Shown here one piece after another: positions 34,101 through 45,140 of a stretch of DNA of 64,000 nucleotides. The position numbers and the translations under genes were made by a program. The notes under the pieces were generated by a model. It was not told the DNA's origin. It was given only the letters and a program-made list of their open reading frames with translations, and did no database searches. The first letter of the stretch is position 1. Every line of letters starts with the position of its first letter. The stretch is taken from NCBI GenBank assembly GCA_965178125.1, contig OZ237735.1:2232001-2296000 (forward strand), in the 5' to 3' direction. The stretch is from Bilabrum cf. latius (Eukaryota > Bigyra: Bicosoecida > Bigyra > Bicosoecida).

Positions 34101-37100
34101 GGGATTCTGAGGGCGAGGAGTCCAAGACCCGTACGTGCAGACATAGCCGGCATCGCAAGGACCTCCAGTTATGCCTGAGTCGTTGGGCTGGGGCCGGCTG
34201 GCGCCACCAGTGCAATAGTACGCAGGTCCGCACAGACCTGTGGGCTCCGTTAGGCCATCAACGGCGCAGTACTCGCCGGGGGGACAGTCCAGGCAATCGT
34301 CGAGCTCTCGGGCCCGCGCGAAAGGCAAGAACGTGCCGGCAGGGCAAGCCACCTCAGTTCGCAAAACAGACCCAGCCGGGCAGTAGTATCCAGCCTAGCA
34401 GTCGATCGGGTCAACCACAGCTCCGATCTCGCAAGCGAATCCTGCTGGGCAAGTGTCGCAATCTGGCTGGCCAGTCACGTTCTGGTACGTGCCGGCAGGG
34501 CATGGTTCGGGAACGACGTTGGAACCTGGGCACTTGTGTCCCACAGGACAGATGTGCATGCTGTCGCTCTCTGCCTCTAGCCCCTCGGGGCAGAAGTATC
34601 CCGCCCTGCACGGCTGCGTCGGCAGGACAGTGCCGCTGGCTGGACAAGTGAAGCCCGGCAGGCAGGGCAAGCAGTCTGTCACTTCTGTGTTTGCCACGGA
34701 GGGGCTGTAAGTGCCAGCCGGGCACAGTCGGGGAGCACTGCTACCTTGCTCGCAGTATGCGCCAGGTGGGCATACACCGCCGACGACCGTGGCAGGAACC
34801 GTGGCATTGTACGGCGTGAGCTCGATGGAGCCATTGGCAACCATTGGCGCTGCAGTGAGCTGCAGTGCGGCCGCATACAGATCCAACGGGCTCGTGGGCA
34901 CCCGAGACTCGTTGCCGGGCAGCAGCACAGTGCCGTTCGTGTCCAGCAAGTCTGCCCCAGCGCACCCACCTCCCGCCACGGGCTGCAGCCGGGCCACTCC
35001 GTCCACCACGGATACGCCAGCGGCTCGCAAAGCAGAGGCCAGTGCAGCCAACCTGTCCTGTAGCGTGGCATTAGTGCCCAGTAATACACCGTTCGGCAGC
35101 GCTTCCTGCCTCCCGAACCCATCGCCTACAAGTAGTACGTTCAGCCCGCCCGAGGCCGCAGTGTACTCCACAGAGCCAGCTGCCTCGAGGGCTGCCAGCA
35201 GCGAAACGTCAACCGAGGCGGCACACCGCTCAGAGAATAGCGAGACAAGAGCTGTATAGGGATCGAACGATGGTGTTGGGGTGTGCGACCCTGCCAAGCA
35301 GTAGTATCCCGCATCGCACTCGCCAATGGGGGCCGTGCGGCCTCGCAGAGAGCAATGCATGCCATGCGGACACACGGTGCAGTTGGAGGCGTCCGTCAGC
35401 TGGGTCTGGTTGCTGTAGGTTCCCAGCGGGCAGGGGTAGTCGAACGGACGCTCCGTTCCTGCAGGGCAGTAATAGCCTGCGGGGCAATCCAGCGGGAAGG
35501 CCGTCGCATTCGGGCAGTAGCTACCGGCCGGGCAAACTTCGCAAGCACCCACACCTGCCGTGTCCTAGTACAAGCCAGCCAGGCAAGGGTCCGGCAGCAC
35601 GCTTCCGGTGGGGCACCTGTATCCTCTCGGGCAGATGAGCGTGGGCTGCACGTCACCACCAGGGCAGTAGAAGCCCTCCGTGCACAGCTGCTGCGGGTAA
35701 GCTATCGACGAGTTGGGGCAGAAGAAGCCCCCAAGACACGGTTCGCAGGAGGATGCATTCACCCCGCCAAACTCGGAATTGAACGAACCAGCGAGGCAGG
35801 GCTTCGGGTATGCCGAACCAGCCTCGCAGTAGTGGCCCCGTGGGCAGATGTCGCCCTTGGATGGAGGCAATGGCAACGACACATTCACTGTGGTGTTGGT
35901 GCCATTGACCACCGCGGGCTCGATTATGATGCCATCGCCTCCGCCATCGTAAAAGCCCGGGACGAAGTACCCTCCCCTAGAGATCCCAAGCCAATGGGCA
36001 TCCGGCCCGCCCGACGGCCACGCGGAATAGGGGCTGGCATATGCGCCCTCATCGTTGCAGGCCAGAGCCGAAGCTCCGCTACCTACAAGCAGGTCCGCGT
36101 ACCCGCAGCCCAACGTCAGCGAGCATTGGTACCCATTGTCGAAGCCCTCCGTAGGCGCCTTGCTGTCAGACCCACTCAGGCAGTAGAATCCCTCGGCGCA
36201 CTCGCCCTGTGGGGCGGTAAGACCTTCACGGCCACAGAACTGGCCGCCCAAGCACGCCTGGCAGGCACTGATGTTGGTCTGGCGAGTCTCGTTACTAAAC
36301 GTACCATTGGGGCACAGCTAAATCTGGGACTCATTCGTCGTCAGCGCGTTGTACCCACCGGGGCAGTACGCGCCAGGTGGACAGTCGAACTCCGTCCCGT
36401 TGATGCAGTAGTACCCTGCTCGGCACAGCTCGCAGGATGACTGTCCTACGTCGTCCTGGAATGTAGCCGGAGCACATAGCCGAGGGAACGAGGTGCCTTC
36501 GGGGCATTCGTGCCTCTCGAAGCACTGCAGAGTAGGCACGGTAGTGCCCGCAGGGCAGTAGAAGCCTGCCGTGCACGGGAGGGTGGCCGCCGTCTGCCCC
36601 AAGTTCGGGCAGTAGAACCCAGGGGTGCAGTCCTGGCAATCACCCACGCCCTCATTGCCCACGGCTGCACTGAATGTCCCGTTCGGGCACAGGAAAGGGT
36701 CAAATGTGCCATTGGGGCAGTACCGGCCGGGCGGGCAGATGTCTCCAATGATACCAAAGCTGCTGTTTTGCCCGGCCGGTCGTGGCGTGAAGCTACCGCG
36801 CGTGCAGTAGAACCCAGCGTCACAGTCCCCAGCCGGAGCTCCCGTGGAGTCGAGGCAATACTGCCCTGGGTTGCATGGGATAGGGAAATCGGACCCAGCC
36901 GGGCAGAACTCGCCCGCCACGCACCGGTCTCCGGTCAAACCATCCGTTGGCGTGCTCTCTTGCGCGCCGCCGGTGCAGAAGTACCCTTCGTCGCACGGAC
37001 CGTCTGGCTGGACGTTTGCGACACCGGCGCAGAACTGCCCAGCATCACAGGGGAGGCACTGCGTGGCAGACTGCAGCCCAGTCTGGTTGCTGTAAGTGCC

Positions 37101-40100
37101 AGCGGGGCAGGGGAACTCGAAGGGCTGCGTGGTCCCATCCTCGCAGTAGTGCCCTTGAGGGCACGTGAAGTTGGCAAAGTCCACGGTGGCGTCCTCGCAG
37201 TAGAACCCGGCGGGACAGGTGATGCAGGCACCGTTCGGCTGGCCGAGCTGGGGCTGGTACGTGCCTGGGGCGCAGGGGTCAGGCAAGATCGTGCCGTTGC
37301 CGCAAGTGAATCCGGCCGGGCACCTGTCACCTCCCACAATGTAAGTTCCGTTGCCCAGGCCAGGTCCCACGGTGACGTTGAAAAGACCACTGCGGGGTGC
37401 CGGGTCGCTGTTGCCGCGATAGCAGAAAAAGCCTCCAAAGCACTCTCCCTCGGGTGCACCCAATCCCTGTGTTCCGCAGTACATGCCCGAATCGCACGGA
37501 TGGCAATCCCCGATCTCGTCATTTCGATACGTCGGTAGGTACGTCCCGATCTGGCACAGCAGTGGCACAGAGGTACCCTCGGGGCAGTATCGGCCGGGGG
37601 GGCATTGCCTGCCCACCAGAGCCACCTGCAGGTCAGCAGCCGACAGGCTGAACAAGGCGTCCGGGAACAGGTCGATCTCAGCACCATCGCCTGCGCCCGA
37701 GCCACCGATCCATGGGCGCAGGGCATCCTGAAGCAGAGTGCCGTTACCGTTCAACGGAACGAGACCTGATTCGTTCCTGAACCGGCCGTACTGGTCGGCT
37801 GCGTACTGAGGGCAGTAGAATCCAGGTGCGCACGGTCCAGACCCACCGCTGGTCGTAAGGCCCTCAGTACCGCAGTACCTGCCCGGTGGGCATGGCTGGC
37901 ACTCTGATGAACTAGTGAGCAGCAGCAGCGAGTTGTACGTTCCCTCTGGGCACAGGGGCGGCGTTGTTCCAGTACCGGCGGGGCAGTATGACCCGACGGG
38001 GCATGGCTGCGGCTGTGCAGGCGTAGATCCGTCGCAGAAGTACCCCTCGGGGCAGATGTAGCACTCGCTTGCCCCCGTGCTGTTCATAAAGGTAGAAGAA
38101 GGGCACTGGAGCGGTGATGACGTGTTCACGGGGCAGTAGTGCCCCACCGTGCATGGACCACCGCCCACGGAGCCATCAGGCGGTTGCTGCAGGCTGGAGC
38201 CGCCCGAGCAGAAGAAGCCAGCAGCACACGGTCCTGCCGGCTCGCTCTGCCCAGGGTCCTCGCAGTAGCTGCCTGGCGGACACGGCAGGCACGCCGAGTC
38301 GTTGCTCCGCTGTTGCACTGGGTTGATAGTGCCCGGCGGACAAGGGAACTCTGTCGCAAACTTGGTCTCGGCTGGGCAGTAGTGGCCCACCGGGCACGGT
38401 CCTCCGTAGTCTCGTGTGACCGAGTCGGCGCCGGGGTTGCTCAAGATGGCACCACCAGTGCAGTAGAATCCCGGATCACACGGGCCTTCCGGCTCCAGCA
38501 TGCCAGTGTCCGGGCAGTGCAGGCCCGCTTCACAGACAGTGCACTCGGTGGCATTCTGCAGGCCCCTCCTGCTGCTGTAGGTGCCTCGTTCGCACGGTGG
38601 CGGAATGTCCGTGCCCTCGGGGCAGTACGATCCAGCGGTGCAAATCAGCGGATCGGTCATGCCGGTGTCGTTGCAGAACCGTCCAGCCAGGCAATCGAAG
38701 CAAGATGCTCGCTGCTCCACGTTATTGAACGTGCCAGGCGGGCACGGGATGGGCGCCGGATCCGCCCCGTCCGTGAAGGTCCCCTGCGGCGCGATCACCG
38801 CTGTAGCCGTCTCTGACCCCGCCGGGCAGTAGAAGCCGGGCTCGCAAGGGCCCGTGGGGAACGGGAGGCTGGATCCCTGGCAAAAGAACCCACCGGGGCA
38901 TGGCCTGCACACTGAGCTGTTAAAAGCGCCCGTCACGTTGCTAAACGTGCCCGAGGGGCAAGACTGCGGCTGGCTGGAGCCCTGAGGGCAGAAACCACCA
39001 GGCGGGCACAGCCCCCCGAACGGCGTTGGTTCTGAAGAGAGCGGGCTGCTCGAGTCTGCAGGCGCAGGGCTGCTGGAGCCCTCCAGGCAGTAGTATCCCG
39101 CGTCACACTCCCCTGCTGGTGTCTGCAGGCCTTCCGTGTCGCAGTAGAACCCGGGCGGGCACGGGGTGCAGTCGTCCGGCCTGCGCAGCCCGGTGGTGTT
39201 ACCGAAGGTACCAGCGCGACATGGTGTAGGCGTGTCCACGCCCACCCTGCAGTAGGACCCTTCGGGGCACGGGATAGGGTTTACCGTGGCGTTGAGGCAG
39301 TAGAACCCAGAGGGGCAGAGCGCGCAGTCGTCCTGGCTACGGGCCCCGTCTGCCACTCGATAGAACTTTGGGGGGCAGTCGATCTCCGTGTCTGAGATGG
39401 AGCGCTCGGGGCAGTAGTGTCCCGGTTGGCAGAGTCCCGCTGGCTCGGTCTGGTTCACGATGGGACAGTACTGGCCGGCAGGACAGGGCTGGCAGTCGTT
39501 GGCTTCGGACATTCCACCTTCATGCGGGTTGATCGTGCGGGCGGGACAACCGAGAGGATCGACTGTGGCTTCCGGGCAGTAAAATCCGGCAGGGCATGCG
39601 TGACTCGTGAACTCAGGCTCACGGCCAAGGCCCAAGGGACAGACCAGGCCGGCAGGACATCGCAAGCTAGCCAGCATGCTTGCCGTCGACGTGGTGTTTG
39701 AGGGGCAGTGGTGGCCTCGCCTGCACAGCTCACAGCCGACCGTCTCGCCAGAGTTGCCAACGCCCAGGCCCGGGTACCCGTCCGCGAGTGCATCCAGGAA
39801 ATTCGTCCCGTCGTCTGACCCGTCCGCATGCCGGCCCGTGCCGCACTCCCTTGGCTCCACGCTGCCCTGGATGCAGTAGTGGCCGGCGGGGCACTCGATG
39901 CAATCCAGCGCGCTTTCCGTGCCCGTCGTGTTGGCGTAGGTCCCCGCGGGACAGTCCACAAAGAAGTCCAGCCCCCCAGTGCAGTAGTGGCCTTCGGGGC
40001 ACGGCTCGCACTCGTCCTGCCGCACCATGTCCGTGCGGTTCCCGTACGTGCCTGGCGGGCACGGGAACTGATTGGCGGCCGATGTTCCATTGGGACAGAA

Positions 40101-43100
40101 ATGACCAAGAGCGCACGGGCCGTCCGGCGCTGTCTTGGCGCCCTCGCAGAACCTTCCAGGGGGGCAAGCCAGGCACTCTTCCCAGTCCTGCAGGTTGTCC
40201 GCGATGCCATACCTGCCTGCAGGGCACGGGCACAGCTGCCCCACGGGACAGGAGGCCGGGTCCAGGCTCGAGGCTCGGTTTCCCGCAATGTTTTCCAGCA
40301 CGGCCCCGGGGCAGTAGTACCCTGGCTCGCAAGGCTAGGGCGGGTTGGATCCGCCCGTGCCCACCTCACAGGTGAATCGCTCGGGGCAGAGGTCGCAGTC
40401 ACTCGCGCTGGTGGTACGGTCCGAGTCCGAGTAGCGTCCCGCTGGACACGGGTCCTAATCGGGCTGGATGGTGCCAGCCTCGCAGTAGTGTCCGGGTTGG
40501 CACCGCACCGACAGCTGGTACGTGCCAGTCTGTGGGCAGGCCCAGCCTGCTGGGCAGTCCTGGCAGTCGGATGGTAGCACCCTCCTGGTCTGCGTGTTGT
40601 ACGTTCCTTGAGGGCACTAGATTGGATCTGCGGTATCGTCATCCGGGCAGTAGTGGCCCGGGGGACAGTCGAAGCAGTCAGACTGTGACTCGAGGCGATA
40701 CCGCTGCCCGCCCCCGAACGTGCCACCGGTGCAGTGCGTGATCGAGCTGAACCGGGTCCGAACCTCGCAGTAGCTGCCGGGCGGACATTCTTGTGGCTCC
40801 GAGGTTCCTGCGTTGCACCAGTATCCCGCGGGGCAATCCAGGCACTGGGTGTCGGAGATGGCACCCGGCTCTGGGTTGTAGGTCCGCACGGGGCAGTTCT
40901 GGGGCGTGCCGCGGCCCGCCTCGCAGTAGGTACCGGGAGGGCACACGAACATGGTGTCGCGCACCCTGCGGGGGTCCGTTGCTCCGGCACGGCAGAAGAA
41001 TCCGGGGGTGCAATCATCGCAATCTAACTGGGATGTGAGACCACGGGTCAAACCCCGGGTCCCGGCTGCGCAAGCAGTCCATCCAACCCCGCCACCAGGG
41101 CAGTACCCACCTATCGGGCACTCGGCGCCTTCAGGCTCGGGGCTCGTGCTGCGAGGCAAGCACGCCCACCCAGGGTTGCAATCCTGGCAGTTCGGGAAGC
41201 CAGAACCGCTGTACTAGTTGGCGGGGCACGGGTCCGGCTCCACCTGGCCGTATGGGCCAACAGTGCCGGGACACTCGAATCCCGGGGGGCACGCGGTGCA
41301 GTTGGTCGCTCCCGTTGTGGCGCTGAACCTCCCCGCGGGGCAGGATTGGGGAGCTAGGGACGTGACCGGGCATTCAGCTCCCTCCGGGCAGATCCTGCAG
41401 TCCATCTGCCCGAGAATGCTGTAGAAGCCAGGGATGCAGGGCGTCGTGGCCGTGCTCGCGGTGCTCACGCAGCTGTAACCAGCGGGACAGGTCGTGCACG
41501 CCTCGGCAGTGCCACCACTGAACGTGCCCACAGGACACACGTCGTTGTTGGCCGACCCGGCATCCTTGTCGGGGCACTCGTAGCCTGGTGGGCAGGGGTC
41601 ACATTCCACGGACTCCGCCTCGCTGATGTGTCCGAACGGGCAGACTTCCACCGCAGCTGAGCTCGTGGTGATGGGGCACCTGGAGCCGGCGGGGCATATC
41701 GTGCACTGGTTCGAATCATCGCCAGCGTCCGCATAGCGACCAGGGGTGCATCGCACGATCCCGGCTCCATCGGTGTTGGGGCACACGTACCCGGCAGGAC
41801 ACAGCGTGCAGCTGTCGCTTCCAGCCGGTGCGTATTCGCCTGAAACACAGGGGACGGGTGCATGCACCGTTTTCGGGTCGGGGCAGCGGTTCCCCGCTGG
41901 GCAAGGTGTGCACGACTTGGCACCTCCCTACGACGGGGTGTAGGTGCCCGGGGGGCACTCCACCTGTGCTGGGCTGCCCGAATCCGGGCATGCATACCCG
42001 GGGGGACAGGTCGTGCACTCCATCTGCGCGGCGGAAGCAAAGCTGCCAGCGGGGCACGGTTCTGGCGCCAGGTCCTGCACCGGGCATGCGTAGCCGGGCG
42101 GGCACACGGTGCAATTGAGAGACCGTCCGAGCGAGTAGGTTCCGTTCGGGCAGGGCTCTGGGGGCAGGGCCGGGCTGCCACAGACCTACCCAGCCGGACA
42201 CGGCGTGCATGACGTATCACCCGCAGCGGACGTGGTGCCCGGGGGACACGGCGCGGGTGGCAAGTCCTTTGTGGCGCATGCTTCGCCAGCCACGCAGCGG
42301 GTGCAGTTGGTACCCTCGCCCCCGAGGCTAAATGTACCGTCCATACATTCAACTGGCAGCTCGTCCGCCTCCGGGCAATAGAAACCCGCGGGGCACTGGT
42401 AGCAGGACGTGTTGCCGGCTAGGCTATACGACCCTGAGGGGCAGGGCTGTGGTACTGCCTGCGCAGGATCTCCGCACGAGAATCCGGCGGGGCACTCGGT
42501 GCATCCAGAGCTGCCAGGGGGTGCTAGGGTGCCTAGTGGGCACGGCACCGGCGGGACCGTGGGATCGGTGCAGAACGTGCCACGGGGACAAGTGATGCAC
42601 AGCCCGGCGGTCCCATTCTCCAAGGCTGCAACGGGATCTGCTCCCCTGGGAGCCCAAGTGCCGGGCTGGCACTGCTGGGGGCTCGACCGGGGGTCGGCGC
42701 AGGCGTACCCTGCCGGGCACGGCAGGCACCTGTCCTTCACGATGAGCTCCGAGTAGTCGGCACCCCCTCCTCCACCCGTCCCGTTAGACACCAGGTTCAC
42801 CACCCACGGCTCTACGCCCCTGGTTCCCATCGGGCAAACCTTGCACTGAGACTGGCCGCCCTCGCTGTACTGGCCCACGCCGCACTCGATCGGCTCCGCC
42901 GCCGGGTCAAGGCACGAGAACCCCGGCGGGCAGGGGAAGCACCGCCCGCTGCCAGGGCTGCTGGCGTAGGTGCCGTCCTCGCACGGGCGGCAGCCCTCGT
43001 CTGACGCCGCCCACGAGTACGTGCCTGCAGGGCACTGCAGCGGGGGCGTGGCAGCGGTACCGTTGGCGGGGCTACCAGAGCCGTCGCCGCCGTGGCACAC

Positions 43101-44081
43101 GGATCCCGCAGGACACGGCTCGCACGTCACGGACCCGTTCTCGGTGGTGTAAAAGCCCCTGGAGCACGGCTAGCAGTCGATTTCTCCACCCACGCTGAAA
43201 GTGCCCGCAGGACAGTCCTCGGGCAGCACGCTGCTGTTGGTGCAGCGCGCACCCGGCGGGCAAGCCACGCAGGCCGACATGCCGACGATGCTATACTGCC
43301 CCTCTCCGCATTGGGAGGGCGAGGACGAGACCGAAGGACAGCCCGCTCCCGCGGGACACTAAAAGCACTGCGTGGATCCCCTCGGAGAGTAGGTGCCCTG
43401 GACGCAGGGCACAGGATCCGCTGTGGGGTCCGAGCACTCCGCGCCAGCGGGGCACTCCTGGCAGGAGGAAGAACCCGGGCTGCTCGCGTAGAATCCAGCG
43501 CTGCAAGGGGAGCACGTGTTCGTCAAGCCAGCGGAGGCAGTGCCCGCGGGACACTCCGCTGGGCTGCTCGTGGGATCCGTGCACTGCCTGCCGGCAGGGC
43601 ACGGCTAGCACGAGTCCTGGCCCGTCTGGTCCTGGTACGTCCCCGCGCCGCAGGCCGTGCAGTCGCTTGCTTGCGTTGCGTTGAAAGCAGTTCGCACTGT
43701 GCCCAGCGAACAGGCTTGCGGGCTCGCGCACGAGCCTTCGCAGTAGAAGCCGGGAGGGCACCCAGCGCACACGGCCTGGCCGTCGCAGTCGCTGGGATAC
43801 GTGCCTGGTGCGCAGGGACAGGAGCACGCCGGCGAAACCGTGTCTCCGTTGAATGTTCCTCCAGCTGCTAGGCAGGAACAAGTTGAAAATCCGGCGTCCG
43901 AGACGGCGTCGGAAGGACAGCTCACGCAGTCTGCGCTTGAGTTGCCTGCCGCCGGCTTAAATGTGCCAGTGGGACAGGTTTGGCACGGCTGCACGCCATC
44001 AGGCGAAAACAAACCCGCGCCGCAATCTGCACCTCTCGCTAAACTGCCAATCAAAGCTAGCAGCACCAATGCCACCCGCAT
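22182..44081 (-). CDS. Giant receptor-like protein: GCC2/GCC3 Cys-repeat ectodomain, one membrane span, coiled-coil tail
   Basis: One frame of 7,300 codons without TAA or TGA runs from ATG 44081 to TGA 22184-22182 (a second TGA follows at once). Nineteen internal TAGs are read as Gln: 43605, 43359, 43170, 42186, 41928, 41214, 40617, 40455, 40335, 36318, 35565, 34395, 32088, 31902, 31767, 29847, 28407, 25518 and 24747 (low coordinate of each). In order: signal peptide (M-R-V-A-L-V-L-L-A-L-I-G), about 4,000 residues of Cys repeats, a non-Cys linker, a cupredoxin-like segment, one membrane span at about residue 4,640, then about 2,640 cytoplasmic residues, mostly Glu/Ala/Arg coiled coil with an HxxxH module. 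No intron is seen. The frame is also open from 44580 to 44082, so a longer N-terminus with ATG near 44334 is possible, but the signal peptide favours 44081. The function is unknown; surface sensing or adhesion linked to a cytoskeletal rod is inference. Confidence 0.85.
22185..30060 (-). other. Coiled-coil cytoplasmic tail of the giant protein
   Basis: About 2,600 residues are dominated by Glu, Ala, Arg, Lys and Gln in heptad-like order, starting after an acidic juxtamembrane patch. Four TAG codons (29847, 28407, 25518, 24747) fall inside heptads beside Gln/Glu/Lys, where Gln fits and a stop would cut the rod. The opposite strand shows long spurious open frames caused by this composition. Confidence 0.8.
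23385..23835 (-). other. Globular module with HxxxH motif inside the coiled-coil tail
   Basis: About 150 residues break the coiled coil. They contain N-S-Y-D-H-D-R-R-S-N-T-L-Y-V-R, then G-D-L-L-V-L-L-C-H-A-V-A-H-I (His pair near 23503-23519), then a helix rich in Phe and Arg. I remember similar ALAHI-type segments in coiled-coil proteins of other protists, without a known function. The spacing recalls, but does not match, the HExxH of zinc peptidases. Confidence 0.5.
30085..30170 (-). other. Transmembrane segment of the giant protein
   Basis: About 25 apolar residues (W-D-V-L-A-A-I-M-G-G-L-L-V-V-V-V-V-I-I-T-G-V-W-I-F) are followed by charged residues. It separates the Cys-rich half from the coiled-coil half, giving type I topology. 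Confidence 0.9.
30230..30545 (-). other. Cupredoxin-like juxtamembrane domain of the giant protein
   Basis: About 100 residues run V-T-C-V-Q-V-G-S-A-V-A-W, then Y-P-V-Y-V-K-D-S-Y-L-N-T-N-P-D-F-D-Y-G, then F-A-F-T-F-T-Q-A-G-T-Y-T-F and a closing Cys. The pattern is that of a plastocyanin/cupredoxin-like beta sandwich. I see no obvious copper-ligand set, so it is probably structural. Confidence 0.5.
31840..44027 (-). repeat. Array of GCC2/GCC3-type cysteine repeats (about 4,000 residues)
   Basis: The unit is about 50 residues with C-P-x-G-x-Y/F-C-P, x-P-C-P-x-G-T-Y/F and C-x-x-C-P-x-G elements, so roughly 80 units (estimated from spacing). A few longer non-Cys inserts occur, for example near 33600-34100 and 34750-35270. 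The repeats are diverged from each other, so this is not satellite DNA. At 32088 a TAG makes C-V-C-Q-P-G-Y, a common EGF-like wording. Confidence 0.85.
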
Positions 44082-45140
44082 CTGTGAGCCATACACGTGC
44101 TGGAAACTGAGCTATCGCGATAGATGCCACCGGGAGAGCTGACCCTGGCGGGTGAGCTCTGAGCCCTTAGTAGCAAAAGACAGCACACTCGGGTGCCAAT
44201 TACTCTGGCCTGTTATGGTGCCAGCGCAGCCGTCCTTCTAGGTGTCGCGAGAAGTACCGACGGTTTCAGGCCGCGCTGCGTTGAGCCAGTGCTGCCTGCA
44301 GCGCGATCTATAGGAGCTAGCTGGCTGCTTAGCAACTACCATTGGGTCAGATAGAGGCTAATAAGCCAACGATAGCGGCACAGCTTCGCTCTGTGCAGCA
44401 GTAGTGTTGTAACTGAGACGTAAGCGCGGTATCGAGGTATCAGCAAAGGTTGGCTGTCTCAAATCCTGCGCAAGTAAGGGGGACACGCAAAAAGGGGTCC
44501 TTAAAGCTGCAGGTAATAGATCTCCAGCTTGTTTGGTTGAATCTAGCGGTTGCACCGCGATCAAAAGCCAAAGAGGAGTTCAGACGTGTGAGCGAGCGGA
44601 GGGCGCTTGACCACAGCGTCCATACTGACAGGATACTCTAGCAACGCACGCACAGACAACAGCACGCTCATGATAATATCATATGCTATTGGATCTCTAG
44701 TTCAGGTGCTCGAAAGGTCGTAACATTGACCAAGCGGGCACTGGAGAGCTCATGCGGGTTCGTGCGACCGCCGCTTCCCCTCTCTGTGACACACTGCGCC
44801 AAATAGACCTCGCAGCAATACAGCCTTCTTACACTTGAACTATACTCTGTATGGCGGGAATGACACAGGGCTTGTAGCCTGGTTGTACGTGCAAGCCCTG
44901 CCGAACCCGTTGCCGGCTTGCGACCAAAAATCGAAACCGCTGGTGAATTTGTAGTCTATTCCGAATGGAGCGTAAAATTAAAAATCTTAATTCTTGTTGT
45001 ATCTGCACGCAATGGCAACCATTGAATTATGATACATTCTACAAAATCATATAAGGGAGAGCATGAGCATGAGCAAGGCGAACGCTACTTGCACTGACAG
45101 CGCACGACACAGCACAGTTCGCCGAGCAGCTTGTCATTCG
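44082..45140. other. Intergenic region, 1.06 kb, no supported gene
   Basis: This is the largest gap in the window. It lies between two minus-strand genes and is more AT-rich and stop-rich than its neighbours, especially 44640-45060. Short frames exist on both strands but none looks like a protein. I see no tRNA with a proper A and B box. It should contain the promoter and 5' UTR of the giant gene and the 3' end of CacyBP. Confidence 0.6.
44866..44900. other. Inverted repeat, 9-bp arms
   Basis: CAGGGCTTG at 44866-44874 pairs with CAAGCCCTG at 44892-44900 around a 17-base loop. It could be a hairpin in a transcript or a binding site. It may also be chance. Confidence 0.3.

Noticed and set aside
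31840-44027. Tandem repeats as satellite, mobile element or CRISPR array
   Set aside because: The periodicity is at protein level (Cys and Pro-Gly) with diverged DNA. There are no identical direct repeats with spacers and no transposase.
44082-44580. N-terminal extension of the giant protein or a separate small gene
   Set aside because: The frame is open with TAG as sense, but composition is unlike the protein, no signal peptide would result, and a clean signal peptide starts at 44081.
44640-45060. tRNA or snRNA gene in the AT-rich gap
   Set aside because: No cloverleaf with a proper T-loop consensus or other recognisable RNA could be found by eye. A tRNAscan/Infernal run would settle it.
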